Below are positions 8,188 to 15,865 of a stretch of 64,000 nucleotides of DNA, piece by piece; position 1 is the first letter of the stretch, and each line of letters begins with the position of its first letter. The stretch lies in NCBI GenBank assembly GCA_050692055.1, contig JBOGTC010000072.1:1-64000 (forward strand), written 5' to 3'. Under the pieces are notes generated by a model. That model was given only the letters and a program-made list of their open reading frames with translations, was not told the DNA's origin and did not search any database. Position numbers and translations under genes: made by a program. This DNA is from JBOGTC01 sp050692055 (lineage in GTDB: Bacteria; Chloroflexota; Limnocylindria; QHBO01).

Positions 8188-8466
8188 ACGGTCCGGCGCC
8201 TGTCCATCGAGCTGGGTGATCTCCCGGCCCTGACGCGTTTCGGGCTGCTGCTACTCGTGTTCGCCGGAGTCCTCGACGTGTTCGTCCACCTCGCGGCCGC
8301 CGACCACGTCGGCCATTCGGGGATCGAGCACCTGGCGCACGTGGTCGGCATCGTCGGCATGGTCCTCGTCCTGGCGGGTGTCGTAGCTCACGGCGTTCGT
8401 CGCCATCTCAGCCGCCGCGCACTTTCAGCGGCCAACAGTGGAGGTACTCGCGATGCCACTCGGTGA
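8173..8466 (+). CDS. Small histidine-containing membrane protein, 97 aa
   Basis: Two predicted membrane helices (about 22-43 and 57-77) flank a short loop. His residues cluster in VFVHLAAADHVGHSGIEHLAH and in VVAHGVRRH. No family is recognised. It is the first gene of an operon with another small membrane protein, a cupredoxin and a DUF2935 protein, so a redox or metal role is possible, but only by context. ATG 8173 follows the -10 hexamer by six bases with no ribosome-binding site. Its end overlaps the next gene by 14 bases. Confidence 0.7.
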   Translation: MLTIETVRRLSIELGDLPALTRFGLLLLVFAGVLDVFVHLAAADHVGHSGIEHLAHVVGIVGMVLVLAGVVAHGVRRHLSRRALSAANSGGTRDATR

Positions 8467-8761
8467 TTTCGTCAACCTGATCCCAGCGCCGATCTTCCTG
8501 CTCATCCACCTCACCGCATTTGCGATCGGAGCCTACTTCGCCTGGCGCAGCTTCAACGCCGACGCCGGCCTGCTCGGTTGGGGCTTCAGCCTCTTCGCGC
8601 TGGCCGAGATCAGCTACATGACCTACCACCTCGATTGGACGATCTTCCTGTTCGCGCACCTTATCAGCGAGGTCTTCAACCTGCTCGCGTTCGTGCTGAT
8701 CTTCACGGCGGTCACGCGTGGCGTCGCGGTGAACCTGCGCGGCGCCGAGAGTCGGGCGTAA
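8453..8761 (+). CDS. Small polytopic membrane protein, 102 aa
   Basis: Three hydrophobic segments span the protein: LIPAPIFLLIHLTAFAIGAY, LLGWGFSLFALAEISYM and a C-terminal helix containing FAHLISEVFNLLAFVLI. Conserved-looking His sit in LLIHLT, TYHLDW and FAHLIS, near membrane interfaces. ATG 8453 was chosen because GGAGG lies nine bases upstream; a GTG at 8438 would place the ribosome-binding site inside the gene. The stop TAA shares a base with the ATG of the cupredoxin gene, so the two are translationally linked. Function is unknown. Confidence 0.75.
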   Translation: MPLGDFVNLIPAPIFLLIHLTAFAIGAYFAWRSFNADAGLLGWGFSLFALAEISYMTYHLDWTIFLFAHLISEVFNLLAFVLIFTAVTRGVAVNLRGAESRA

Positions 8762-9114
8762 TGGCCCGCTGCCTTCCTTTGCTGGTCGGTCCGCTGCTCG
8801 GCGTCGGGCTCCTGCTTGCGGGCTGTGCGCCGCAGGCGGGAACCGAACCCGTCGCCACCAACGCCGTCGACCTGCCGCCCTCGTACCGCGTCTCGCCCGA
8901 GGCCATCACCGTGCCCGACGGCACGACGGTGACCTGGACCAACAACGACAACTTCACGCACAACGTGCGGCTGCTCGACGACGGCGGGGATACCCTGACC
9001 ATGGCTCCGGGCGAGAGCGTGAGCTTCACCTTCGCTGGGCCTGGCGAGCACCGCTACGACTGTTCCTTCCACCCCAACGACATGAGCGGTGTGGTCGTCG
9101 TCAGCGAGAGCTGA
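8761..9114 (+). CDS. Cupredoxin (plastocyanin-like) lipoprotein
   Basis: The 117-residue precursor carries a lipobox LLAG-C22 after a hydrophobic signal, so the mature protein should be lipid-anchored outside the membrane. The rest is one cupredoxin domain with a full type-1 copper set: H67 (FTHNV), C101, H104 (DCSFHP) and M108. Such proteins shuttle electrons between membrane complexes or to a terminal oxidase. It starts one base inside the previous gene's stop (TAATG). Being in an operon with two His-containing membrane proteins and opposite an Fe-S regulator suggests a redox-controlled electron-transfer or copper module. Confidence 0.85.
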   Translation: MARCLPLLVGPLLGVGLLLAGCAPQAGTEPVATNAVDLPPSYRVSPEAITVPDGTTVTWTNNDNFTHNVRLLDDGGDTLTMAPGESVSFTFAGPGEHRYDCSFHPNDMSGVVVVSES

Positions 9115-9168
9115 GGGACGCTCCCACATCGAATCCGAGGAAGCAGACCTCGAGGCCGTCGCCGAGGC

Positions 9169-9188
9169 CAACCCAAGGTCAACCCAAG
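9169..9188. promoter_or_regulatory. Direct repeat CAACCCAAG x2 at 11-bp pitch
   Basis: CAACCCAAG occurs at 9169-9177 and 9180-9188, one helical turn apart, just upstream of the AGGAG and ATG of the DUF2935 gene. This geometry is typical of OmpR/SARP-type winged-helix sites. No -10 hexamer is obvious between it and the gene, so its role is uncertain. Confidence 0.3.
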
Positions 9189-9209
9189 CGTAAGAGGAGT
9201 CTCACCATC

Positions 9210-10106
9210 ATGCCTCCCATCGATAGTCAGTTGCCCACCGGCGCTCAGAACATGGAGGTGTTCACCCGCACGCCGGGCGCTTCAGCGCCGGAGAGTCCGT
9301 CCGAGAAGCTGGTCATCCTGCCCAAGCGAGACGACCCCGACGTCGCGACCCACGCCTGGGCCGATGCTCGGTTCGCGGCCGATATCATGGCCGAGCACGC
9401 CTACTTCTTCGCGCTCCTGATGCCCGAAGAGCTGGCGGCCAGGGAACGCGCCGAAGCGCTCCAGTTCCAGAGCTCCTTCGCCGCTCTGTACGACCGCATC
9501 GTGGCCGTCAAGCCACCCCAGCGCTCAGAGGTCACGGGCTTCGTCGGCGAGGTCAGCGAGGCGATCAAGCCCTTCATCGAGTACAAGGCTCGGCTGGGAG
9601 AGGCACAAACATCCGGCGAGCTCCGCAGCCTGGTCTGGCCACTGTTCTTCGATCACACGCGGCACGAGGCGGAACGCTGGGACCGCCGTCTCAACGATCT
9701 GGCGCGCGGTGAGACCGACTTCGAGCGCGGCGAGGTTGTGAAGTTCTGGACCAACATCATGGACGAGCATTCGCGGTTCATCGCGCACCTCCTCGACCCC
9801 GATGAGTTCGAGCTGATCGAGAAGGCCATGAGCACGAGCAACGTGTTCCGTCAGCTGAGTGACGACAGCGTCGGCGGCACCTTCGGTGCCCTGGCGGCCG
9901 AGCCCGGCACGGTCATCGGCTCACTCTCCCAGCATCCCGAGGTGGACGCGGTGATGAGCGCGGTACAGACCATCCTGGACTTCAAGACCCAGGCGGTCCG
10001 TGACATCGAGGCCGGCCGTATCAAGAGCATCATCGAGCCCAAGCTCGCCGATCACGTTCGCCGCGAGGCGCTGAAGTTTCTCAACGAGCTCAAGCGAGCG
10101 GTGTGA
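9210..10106 (+). CDS. DUF2935 family protein (tandem hemerythrin/ferritin-like helical repeats)
   Basis: The 298-residue protein is helical, with two related halves: FAADIMAEHAYFFALLMP near residue 52 and FWTNIMDEHSRFIAHLLDP near residue 181, each with the x-M-x-E-H pattern of DUF2935. In this family the repeats pack as four-helix bundles able to hold a di-metal centre; a definite function is not established. The N-terminal 40 residues look disordered. AGGAG precedes ATG 9210. It follows the cupredoxin gene after 95 bases and is followed by a small gene seven bases later, so it likely belongs to the same redox operon. Confidence 0.8.
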   Translation: MPPIDSQLPTGAQNMEVFTRTPGASAPESPSEKLVILPKRDDPDVATHAWADARFAADIMAEHAYFFALLMPEELAARERAEALQFQSSFAALYDRIVAVKPPQRSEVTGFVGEVSEAIKPFIEYKARLGEAQTSGELRSLVWPLFFDHTRHEAERWDRRLNDLARGETDFERGEVVKFWTNIMDEHSRFIAHLLDPDEFELIEKAMSTSNVFRQLSDDSVGGTFGALAAEPGTVIGSLSQHPEVDAVMSAVQTILDFKTQAVRDIEAGRIKSIIEPKLADHVRREALKFLNELKRAV

Positions 10107-10113
10107 GGCACTA

Positions 10114-10380
10114 ATGGAAGAGGCACAGCCATCTATCACGGACACCGAACTCGGCGATGCGTATCGTGTCGCCGAAGCCGAGCTTCCCATCGGTTGGCGC
10201 CTCGATGGGCTTCGGTGCCAGTCCAGTGGCCTCCAGCGCGATGAGCGGTCCGATGACTGGCGGGCGGTCGCCACTGGTCCGGATGGGGCGGTGCTGGAAG
10301 GTCGAGCCGCCCGCCCGGCCGATGCCCTCACCGACCTGCTGCGTCAGCTCCGGCGTGTCACCACCGAACCATCGAGTTGA
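10114..10380 (+). CDS. Conserved small hypothetical protein, 88 aa
   Basis: A short acidic protein (GWRLDGLRCQSSGLQRDERS, then ADALTDLLRQLRRV) with no recognised domain. It resembles small beta-sheet proteins with a terminal helix often found at the ends of operons. ATG 10114 follows the DUF2935 stop after seven bases, with GAGG overlapping that stop. Its 3' end overlaps the convergent debranching-type gene by 23 bases. A real gene seems likely from spacing and codon bias, but the function is unknown. Confidence 0.6.
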   Translation: MEEAQPSITDTELGDAYRVAEAELPIGWRLDGLRCQSSGLQRDERSDDWRAVATGPDGAVLEGRAARPADALTDLLRQLRRVTTEPSS

Positions 10381-12553
10381 TACCGCCCCAGAGCCGCCCC
10401 AACGGCCCGGCGCCGAGCGCCTGGGGCGGTGGCTGGCGGACGACGCGTACCCGTCCTGAGCGTTTCGTGACCCGGTACGTCGTTCCGCCGCTCTTTGTCC
10501 GCCGAAACTCAAGGTCAAGTTCGGAGTTCCCAACACGGATGCCTTCCAGCCGCACATCGGGCAACCACGCCGGGAGGTGCGGATCGACCACCAGCAGCCG
10601 CAGGGGGGCGACGGCGACCATGGCCAGCAGCGATTGGGCCAGCATCACCACCGCGCTGGCCGACCAGCCCTGCGGCTCGCAGCTGCTGGGGTAGATGCCC
10701 GGATGGGGATGCTCGGCGTCGCGCTGCATGCCACCGATGACCTCGGGAAGGCGGTTCTCGACGAAGAGTCCGGTGGAGGCAAAGACGCCCTCGGCCAGGC
10801 GATGCAGTTCCTCCCAGCAGCCGTAGCGGGCGAAGCCGAAGCCGATGGTGCCCTGCTCCACCGGCCACACGCTGCCACGGTGGTAGCTGAACGGGTTGAA
10901 GGCCGGATGATCGCTCGATAGGGTGCGGATGCCCCAGCCGCTGAACATGTCCGGCTGCATGAGCCGCGCCGCCAGACGTCTTCCACGCTCGGGAGGCACG
11001 ATCCCTGACGCCAACAGGTGGCCGTCGTTGGAGCCGATCGAGCGGATCTGGCGCTTGTCCGGATCCAGGCCGAGCGCGTAGGCGCCGAGATCCTCCATCC
11101 AGAACGCGTGATTGAAGCGGCGTTTGAGGGTGCGGGCTTTGGCGAGGAGGCGAGCTGCATAGCCGAGGTCGCCGGTCGCGGCGAAGGCGAGGGCCGCCTG
11201 TTGCAGGCCGGCATACCAGTACGCCTGCAGTTCGCTGGTGGCGATCGGGTTGGGCACGATCGCGCCCCGCTCGTCGACGATGGCGTCGCCGGAGTCCTTC
11301 CAGCCCTGGTTCTTGACCCCGCCCTCCGAGCGGGTGTCGTACTCGAGAAAGCCATCGTGATCGGGATCCCCGTAGCGGTCGCACCAATCGATCGCGTCGC
11401 GCGCGGCGGGCAGGAACTCCCGGACCGTCTGGCGGTCGCCGGTCCAGGCCAGGTACTGGCCGAGCATGATGAGGAAGTCGGGCGGCGTGGCCCAGTCGCC
11501 GTAGTAGCGCGTGAACGGGTTGATGCCCAGCTCCGAGAGCGGACCGCCGCGCGCCTGGTGAATCATCTTGCCCGGCTCCTCGTCGAGCCAGTCGTCGATG
11601 CGGCGCCCGCGCCAGGCGGCGTTGGCGCGCAGTGAGTCGTGCAGGAAGCGATGCGTGGCCATGAGCGCCTGCCAGCCGATGGTGAGCGAGTCTCGCCCGA
11701 AGAACTGCAGGTACAGCGGGAGTCCGGCGATCGGGGTCGCCGGTCCATCGGCGAGCCCGTAGGGAAGCGTGGCGAGATCCTGGGTCGCGGTCTCCCATGC
11801 CTTGGTGACCAGCGCGTTCGACGACGTGAGGCGCGGCATGTCGCGGGCCAGCGCGCGGCTAAGCCGTTCGATCGGTGCGGTCGGGGCCGCGAACGAGCGG
11901 CGCGGCGTGTAGCTGAGTTCCTCTCCGCGCAGGATGGGCGCGGTGGTCAGTTCGAGCTCGGCGCTGCCGTGCGGATCGAGATTGACCGGGCATGACAACA
12001 GCCCGTCGTGCCACTCGAGGTCGGCCGGCGCGCGCGCGACGCGGATGACCGTCCCCAGATCAAGATCGGGATGGCAATATCGCAAGCGAAGCTCCCTGGC
12101 GGCCTCGTCCCAGGTGTCCTCGGTGGCGGCGTCCTGTTGCCGTTCCCGTCGCTCGGCCTCCTCGCTGTCGGCAAAGTCGGCCGTCGGGGCGATGGTGAGC
12201 TCGAAGCGCACCGTATCTGCGGCGTAGTTGCGCAGCCGTAGGATGGTGCGCATGCCCTCTCCGACGAAGTGGACCGTCTCGAGATATACCGACTCGCGCG
12301 GAATCCCGTCGCTCTCGGGCAGCTGTTCGTAGCTGAGGTAGGCATCGCCGCCGACTGGACTGGCGGAAATTGCGCGAGGCAGCTGGCCGTTGCAGCGAAT
12401 TTCGAGTCGCGATAACACCCGGGTGTTGTCGACGTACAGCCCCAGGGGATCGGTCTGGGTAAGGCGACCGGCGAGATCCGTGATCAGGACCGTGCGGACG
12501 GAATAGGTAAAGTGGTACTCGCCGCGGGCGCGCAGCTGGATGCGGTGCGCCAC
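10358..12553 (-). CDS. Amylo-alpha-1,6-glucosidase family protein (glycogen debranching-type)
   Basis: The 731-residue protein has an N-terminal GDE_N_bis beta-domain (about 1-210, with GLYVDNTRVLSRLEI) and a C-terminal (alpha/alpha)6 barrel of the amylo-alpha-1,6-glucosidase/MGH1 type. Barrel landmarks are FFGRDSL, NQGWKDSGDAI, GWGIRTLSSDHPAFNP and HRGSVWPVEQG, the last segments holding the likely acidic catalytic residues. Members remove alpha-1,6 branches from glycogen or trehalose-linked oligosaccharides; substrate cannot be told from sequence. No signal peptide, so cytoplasmic. It starts two bases after the SDR stop, as last gene of a four-gene operon that may serve stress or storage metabolism. 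Confidence 0.88.
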   Translation of the reverse strand: MAHRIQLRARGEYHFTYSVRTVLITDLAGRLTQTDPLGLYVDNTRVLSRLEIRCNGQLPRAISASPVGGDAYLSYEQLPESDGIPRESVYLETVHFVGEGMRTILRLRNYAADTVRFELTIAPTADFADSEEAERRERQQDAATEDTWDEAARELRLRYCHPDLDLGTVIRVARAPADLEWHDGLLSCPVNLDPHGSAELELTTAPILRGEELSYTPRRSFAAPTAPIERLSRALARDMPRLTSSNALVTKAWETATQDLATLPYGLADGPATPIAGLPLYLQFFGRDSLTIGWQALMATHRFLHDSLRANAAWRGRRIDDWLDEEPGKMIHQARGGPLSELGINPFTRYYGDWATPPDFLIMLGQYLAWTGDRQTVREFLPAARDAIDWCDRYGDPDHDGFLEYDTRSEGGVKNQGWKDSGDAIVDERGAIVPNPIATSELQAYWYAGLQQAALAFAATGDLGYAARLLAKARTLKRRFNHAFWMEDLGAYALGLDPDKRQIRSIGSNDGHLLASGIVPPERGRRLAARLMQPDMFSGWGIRTLSSDHPAFNPFSYHRGSVWPVEQGTIGFGFARYGCWEELHRLAEGVFASTGLFVENRLPEVIGGMQRDAEHPHPGIYPSSCEPQGWSASAVVMLAQSLLAMVAVAPLRLLVVDPHLPAWLPDVRLEGIRVGNSELDLEFRRTKSGGTTYRVTKRSGRVRVVRQPPPQALGAGPLGRLWGGINSMVRW

Positions 12554-12555
12554 CG

Positions 12556-13563
12556 TCAGCGACCGATGTGACGGACCAGTGCCAGCAGCGCCAGCAGCAG
12601 GGCGGCCAGCGCCACGCGCTTGCGCTCTGGATGGAGCTCCAGATAGGTCGTGTACAGACTCGTGGACTTCGAGCCCTGCCCGAAGTCGCCCGTCGTGGCC
12701 CCCGGTCCGGTGCTCGGCTCAAAGAGGTTGTCGCGCGCATCGTCCGGCCGATCGGTCTTCTGCTGCTTCCAGGCGCGTGCGCCCTGCAGCATGTAACGAT
12801 CGAGCAGCGATGGGCTCAACCACTGGCCCACGGTCAGCAGCTTGCCCCAGCCGCCGACCACGATCTCGCGACCGCCGTGCTCGGCGGCGTGGCAGATCGC
12901 CTCGGCCACGACACGTGGCTCATAGACCGGAGGCACCGGCATCGGCTGCACGCCCATCTTGGAACGCGCGAAGTTGAACAGGGGCGTGTTCATCGACGAC
13001 GGCAGGATGAGCACAACGTCGATGCCGCTCTCCTCGTGCATCAACTCCAGGCGCAGCGCCTCGCTGAAGCCGGCGATGCCGTGCTTGCTGGCGACGTACG
13101 CCGACTGCAGTGGGACCGCTCGCTCCGAAAGGGCAGACCCGACGTTGACGATCGTCCCGCCACCCTGGCGCTTCATGTGTGGGATCGCCGCTCGGGCGCC
13201 GTACATCTGGCCCAGCAGGTTGACCCGCACCAGCCGCTCCATCTCTTCGGGCTGAAGCTGCTCAACGGTGGCGTAGATGCTGACGGCGGCATTGTTGACC
13301 CAGGTGTCGATGCGTCCGAAGCGGTCGATGGCGCGCTGCCCCAGACGCTCGACCTGCTCATGCTCGGCGACATCGGTGATCACCGTCTCGGCCTGGCCAC
13401 CCAGCCGTTCGACCTGCCGCGCCAGCTCGCTCAGCGCCTCCTCGTTACGAGCGGCAAGGACGAGCGACGCCCCCTTGGTGGCCAGCTGGAGGGCGGTCTC
13501 ACGCCCGATGCCCTGCGACGCGCCGGTGATCACGACGACCTGTTGGTTGAGCGGCTTAGCCAT
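12556..13563 (-). CDS. Short-chain dehydrogenase/reductase with C-terminal membrane helix
   Basis: A classical SDR: TGASQGIG at 13-20 binds NAD(P), NNAA follows, and the catalytic Ser/Tyr/Lys lie in GSALSER and SAYVASKHG. The domain ends near residue 250. An extra hydrophilic linker (about 250-310) leads to a hydrophobic C-terminus (VALAALLLALLALVRHI), suggesting membrane attachment; this tail is found in related SDRs of soil bacteria. Substrate is unknown. The start ATG 13563 overlaps the end of the SRPBCC gene by eight bases, and the stop lies two bases before the debranching-type gene. Confidence 0.88.
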   Translation of the reverse strand: MAKPLNQQVVVITGASQGIGRETALQLATKGASLVLAARNEEALSELARQVERLGGQAETVITDVAEHEQVERLGQRAIDRFGRIDTWVNNAAVSIYATVEQLQPEEMERLVRVNLLGQMYGARAAIPHMKRQGGGTIVNVGSALSERAVPLQSAYVASKHGIAGFSEALRLELMHEESGIDVVLILPSSMNTPLFNFARSKMGVQPMPVPPVYEPRVVAEAICHAAEHGGREIVVGGWGKLLTVGQWLSPSLLDRYMLQGARAWKQQKTDRPDDARDNLFEPSTGPGATTGDFGQGSKSTSLYTTYLELHPERKRVALAALLLALLALVRHIGR

Positions 13564-13999
13564 CGAGGAGCTCCTTCAGGTTCTGCAGCGATCGTTCCGC
13601 CTCGCGCTCGTTTTTGGCTTCCACGACCGCCAGGTCGAGGAGGTCACCCAGGAAGCCGCCCGGTAGGTCGTAGTCGGCCTCGAGCTGCACGCTGCTACCG
13701 GCGGCTCGGGGTGTGATGGTCTGGGTCATGACGAGGCGTCCGCCGAGGGCTGCACTGGCCTCGTACGCGAGCCGTCGTCCCGGTTCGAGCTCGGTGACCT
13801 GCCACTCGGTGTCGAGCTCCTGGCCCATGACCCTGACCGTCTGGCGGAAGGTGCAGCCCAGCGTGAGGGGCCGGGTCGATGCCTCGCGGGAGTCAACCAC
13901 GATCGTGGCCCACTCCGGCAGGCGATCCAGGTCGGTGAGCAGCGCAAAGACGGCCTCCGGCGACGCGGCAAGGTCGATCTGGCTCCTGACACGGGCCAT
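13556..13999 (-). CDS. SRPBCC (START-like) ligand-binding domain protein
   Basis: The 147-residue protein fits the polyketide cyclase/dehydrase SRPBCC fold: an N-terminal strand ARVRSQIDLAASPEAVFALL, helix, the central RLAYEASAALGG strands and a long C-terminal helix with VVEAKNEREAERSLQNLKELL. Such proteins bind hydrophobic ligands in a deep pocket; some are enzymes, others carriers. Nothing in the sequence identifies the ligand. It lies between a DUF2231 membrane protein (ten bases upstream) and the SDR (overlapping), a grouping that suggests action on a lipid-like compound together with the SDR. Confidence 0.8.
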   Translation of the reverse strand: MARVRSQIDLAASPEAVFALLTDLDRLPEWATIVVDSREASTRPLTLGCTFRQTVRVMGQELDTEWQVTELEPGRRLAYEASAALGGRLVMTQTITPRAAGSSVQLEADYDLPGGFLGDLLDLAVVEAKNEREAERSLQNLKELLDG

Positions 14000-14009
14000 G
14001 AGCGCCTGC

Positions 14010-14543
14010 CTAGGGCCGGCCGGTCATCGGCGGCGCCGCGCTGGCAGGCTCCGAACCGGCGTCCGCCGGTCGGCCCGACAGCGAGCTGGGGGCGTTTAGG
14101 TTGGCACCGCGGTCCACGCCAACCCCCAACCGGTCAACGAGCTCGCCGCCCAGCCAGCCGGTGACCGCGGCAAGCGCCAAGCCGCCGAACGAGAGGACGT
14201 AAGCCAGCAACCCCGGCTCATAGCCCTCCTGGCCGAGCCTCAGCAACCAGCTCAGGCTGAAAAGGACGACCACCACGACGTTGCCGCCACCGTGCAGCAG
14301 ACCGATGCGCCTGGCGCGCGTATCGCGCGGGATGTGGAACCAGTCCCACGCCCCGAAGACAGCTGCCAGCAGCCCACCGATCACGCCGGCGGCGATGTTC
14401 CAGAACGCGACGCTGCTGAAGACGCCGTCACCGGTGAGTAGGTAGACGACGTCGAAGGCGACCGCCGCCGACAGCAGCCCGAGCGGCAGAACGATCAGCA
14501 TCGGGTGAACTGGATGCCCGAACAGCTTGACCTTGCTCTCCAT
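14010..14543 (-). CDS. DUF2231 family membrane protein
   Basis: The protein starts with the family signature KLFGHPVHPMLIVLPLGLL and has four membrane helices within residues 15-145, followed by a polar Pro/Ala-rich tail. DUF2231 proteins have conserved His near the membrane surface (HPVHP, and LLHGGGN here) and are thought to act in redox or haem-related membrane processes, but no reaction is proven. GAGGAG lies seven bases before ATG 14543. It is the first gene of the operon running to the debranching-type enzyme. Confidence 0.85.
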   Translation of the reverse strand: MESKVKLFGHPVHPMLIVLPLGLLSAAVAFDVVYLLTGDGVFSSVAFWNIAAGVIGGLLAAVFGAWDWFHIPRDTRARRIGLLHGGGNVVVVVLFSLSWLLRLGQEGYEPGLLAYVLSFGGLALAAVTGWLGGELVDRLGVGVDRGANLNAPSSLSGRPADAGSEPASAAPPMTGRP

Positions 14544-14606
14544 GGCTATCTCCTCTGTGCGGCGAGCCCCGAGCGCACGAGGCTCGAGCAGTCAGCATCC
14601 GGACAT

Positions 14607-14792
14607 TCAGGAACCGGGCGTGTACTCCTGGGCGTGCTCGCCGCGATCCTTCGCGACGGTACGATCGACGATGTCGAGCGTCTCGGCCACCGTTCGCCCG
14701 TTCTCGTCGGCCGCGGCCTTGACGTCCTCGTAGGTGATGTTTGCCGAGCCCATCTCAAGGTGGGCATCCATGCAGCCGCAGGTTAGACACAT
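14607..14792 (-). CDS. Small CxCx-type conserved protein, 61 aa
   Basis: The peptide begins MCLTCGCMDAHLEMGSANIT and continues with a helix-rich part (YEDVKAAADENGRTVAETLD). An N-terminal MCLTCGC with a following NIT motif is a recurring small-protein family in Actinomycetota and Chloroflexota with no assigned function. The three closely spaced Cys could bind a metal or react with oxidants. ATG 14792 is preferred to GTG 14804 because GGAGG lies five bases before it. It lies 63 bases upstream of the DUF2231 gene on the same strand. Confidence 0.75.
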   Translation of the reverse strand: MCLTCGCMDAHLEMGSANITYEDVKAAADENGRTVAETLDIVDRTVAKDRGEHAQEYTPGS

Positions 14793-14947
14793 GAGGGCCT
14801 CCACGTAGTCTGGCTTCCACGTCGTACCCGTTAATCCACGACCCGACAGAGAGGGTCGCGCCGACGCGTTCTATCAGAAGCCGTTGACTGCACGAGAGGT
14901 GCCAAGAACGCGCCGCCCGCCGCCGTTACTGAGCGATCCGGCAGTGG

Positions 14948-15664
14948 CTAAGCGCCAGCTGGAGCGTCGTTCCGCAATGGCAGCGTGACGATGCCGCAGC
15001 AGCGGTCGGGCTGCTCGTCGCGACCGATGCGCAGCAGATCCGCGCCAACACCCTGGGTGATGCCGGTGATGACCGCCTGCGCCACGCCACAAACGAGCGG
15101 CGTGTACAGCCGTGACAGCGGATCGAACGGACAGTTGCGCAGTCGCACCTCGGCGGGGGACGCCCGATAGGGCTCGAATCCGAGGCTCTCCAGCACTGCC
15201 TCAACGCACTCGAGCAGTCGGGCCGGTGCGGGATGTCCTCGGATGCGCTTGCGGGCGCGCCGCCCCAGCGATCTCCCGTATTCGCGGGCCGGCTCGATAT
15301 CGGGCGAGATCTGGCCGCCCGAGGCGGAGGACGCCGCGAGCAAGCGAGCCAGCAGCTCGTGGTTGCGGTGCGGCAGGCTCATGGCGAATTGGTTTCGGGA
15401 GCGCCGATACAGCTTCGAGGTCCGACCCGCGCCCGGGCCGCTCCGCCCCGATAGACGGCGGTACTCGGCCTTGAGGAGGCCGAGCTCGACGAGCTTGTCG
15501 AGATGAAAGGCCGCCAGCGCACGGCTGATGCTGACCGCTTCGGCCGCTTCGTCCCGGCTCACTGCACGGGGTTGGCGTTCCACGTACTGGTACAGCCGTC
15601 GTCGGTTCGGCTCTCGGAGGGCGGCCATCGCCTCGAGTTCAGGTGGGACCCGTGGCATCTCCAT
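14948..15664 (-). CDS. SufR-like iron-sulfur HTH transcriptional regulator (copy 2)
   Basis: A paralogue of the regulator at 8098. The winged helix is at about 15-65 (SISRALAAFHLDKL), followed by the linker RLSGRSGPGAGR and the cysteine domain with C178, C192, C222 and C223, exactly the same Cys spacing (13 and 29 residues, then adjacent) as copy 1. It most likely binds an Fe-S cluster and represses or activates in response to iron or oxidants. TACCAT lies six bases before ATG 15664, so the message is leaderless. It is divergent from the Ddn-like gene and probably controls it. Confidence 0.85.
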   Translation of the reverse strand: MEMPRVPPELEAMAALREPNRRRLYQYVERQPRAVSRDEAAEAVSISRALAAFHLDKLVELGLLKAEYRRLSGRSGPGAGRTSKLYRRSRNQFAMSLPHRNHELLARLLAASSASGGQISPDIEPAREYGRSLGRRARKRIRGHPAPARLLECVEAVLESLGFEPYRASPAEVRLRNCPFDPLSRLYTPLVCGVAQAVITGITQGVGADLLRIGRDEQPDRCCGIVTLPLRNDAPAGA

Positions 15665-15670
15665 GGACCC

Positions 15671-15699
15671 ATGGTAAGGGGACGGGGAAGTTCGCCGAA
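15671..15699 (-). promoter_or_regulatory. Promoter TTCGGC-N17-TACCAT, leaderless
   Basis: TACCAT at 15676-15671 ends six bases before ATG 15664. A -35-like TTCGGC sits 17 bases further upstream. No Shine-Dalgarno sequence can fit before the SufR-like start. Confidence 0.55.
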
Positions 15700-15714
15700 G
15701 CTCCGCGATTCTCG

Positions 15715-15743
15715 TTGACCTCCGTCGTCGCCGGCTCTAAGGT
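15715..15743 (+). promoter_or_regulatory. Promoter TTGACC-N17-TAAGGT
   Basis: TTGACC at 15715-15720 and TAAGGT at 15738-15743 are 17 bases apart. Transcription should begin near 15750, giving a leader of about 50 bases. GTTAGTG occurs at 15742-15748 and again 16 bases later, a possible operator. This promoter is divergent from the SufR-like copy 2 promoter. Confidence 0.65.
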
Positions 15744-15802
15744 TAGTGATCATTGGTGTTAGTGCTGTACCGCCCGAGACGGCACAGGCGGGAGGAACCG
15801 AG

Positions 15803-15865
15803 ATGACTCATATGGACCGCGATGCAGGTCTTCCGTGCTCGGCTCGGCAACCGGGCGACCGATGA
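15803..15865 (+). CDS. Possible 20-residue leader peptide
   Basis: ATG 15803 has a strong GGAGG seven bases upstream and opens a 20-codon frame ending at TGA 15863-15865. This stop overlaps the ATG 15862 of the Ddn-like gene as ATGA. The Ddn-like gene itself has no ribosome-binding site, so it may depend on translation of this short frame. The peptide MTHMDRDAGLPCSARQPGDR has no known relatives I recognise. It may be a leader peptide or only a coupling device. Confidence 0.35.
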   Translation: MTHMDRDAGLPCSARQPGDR

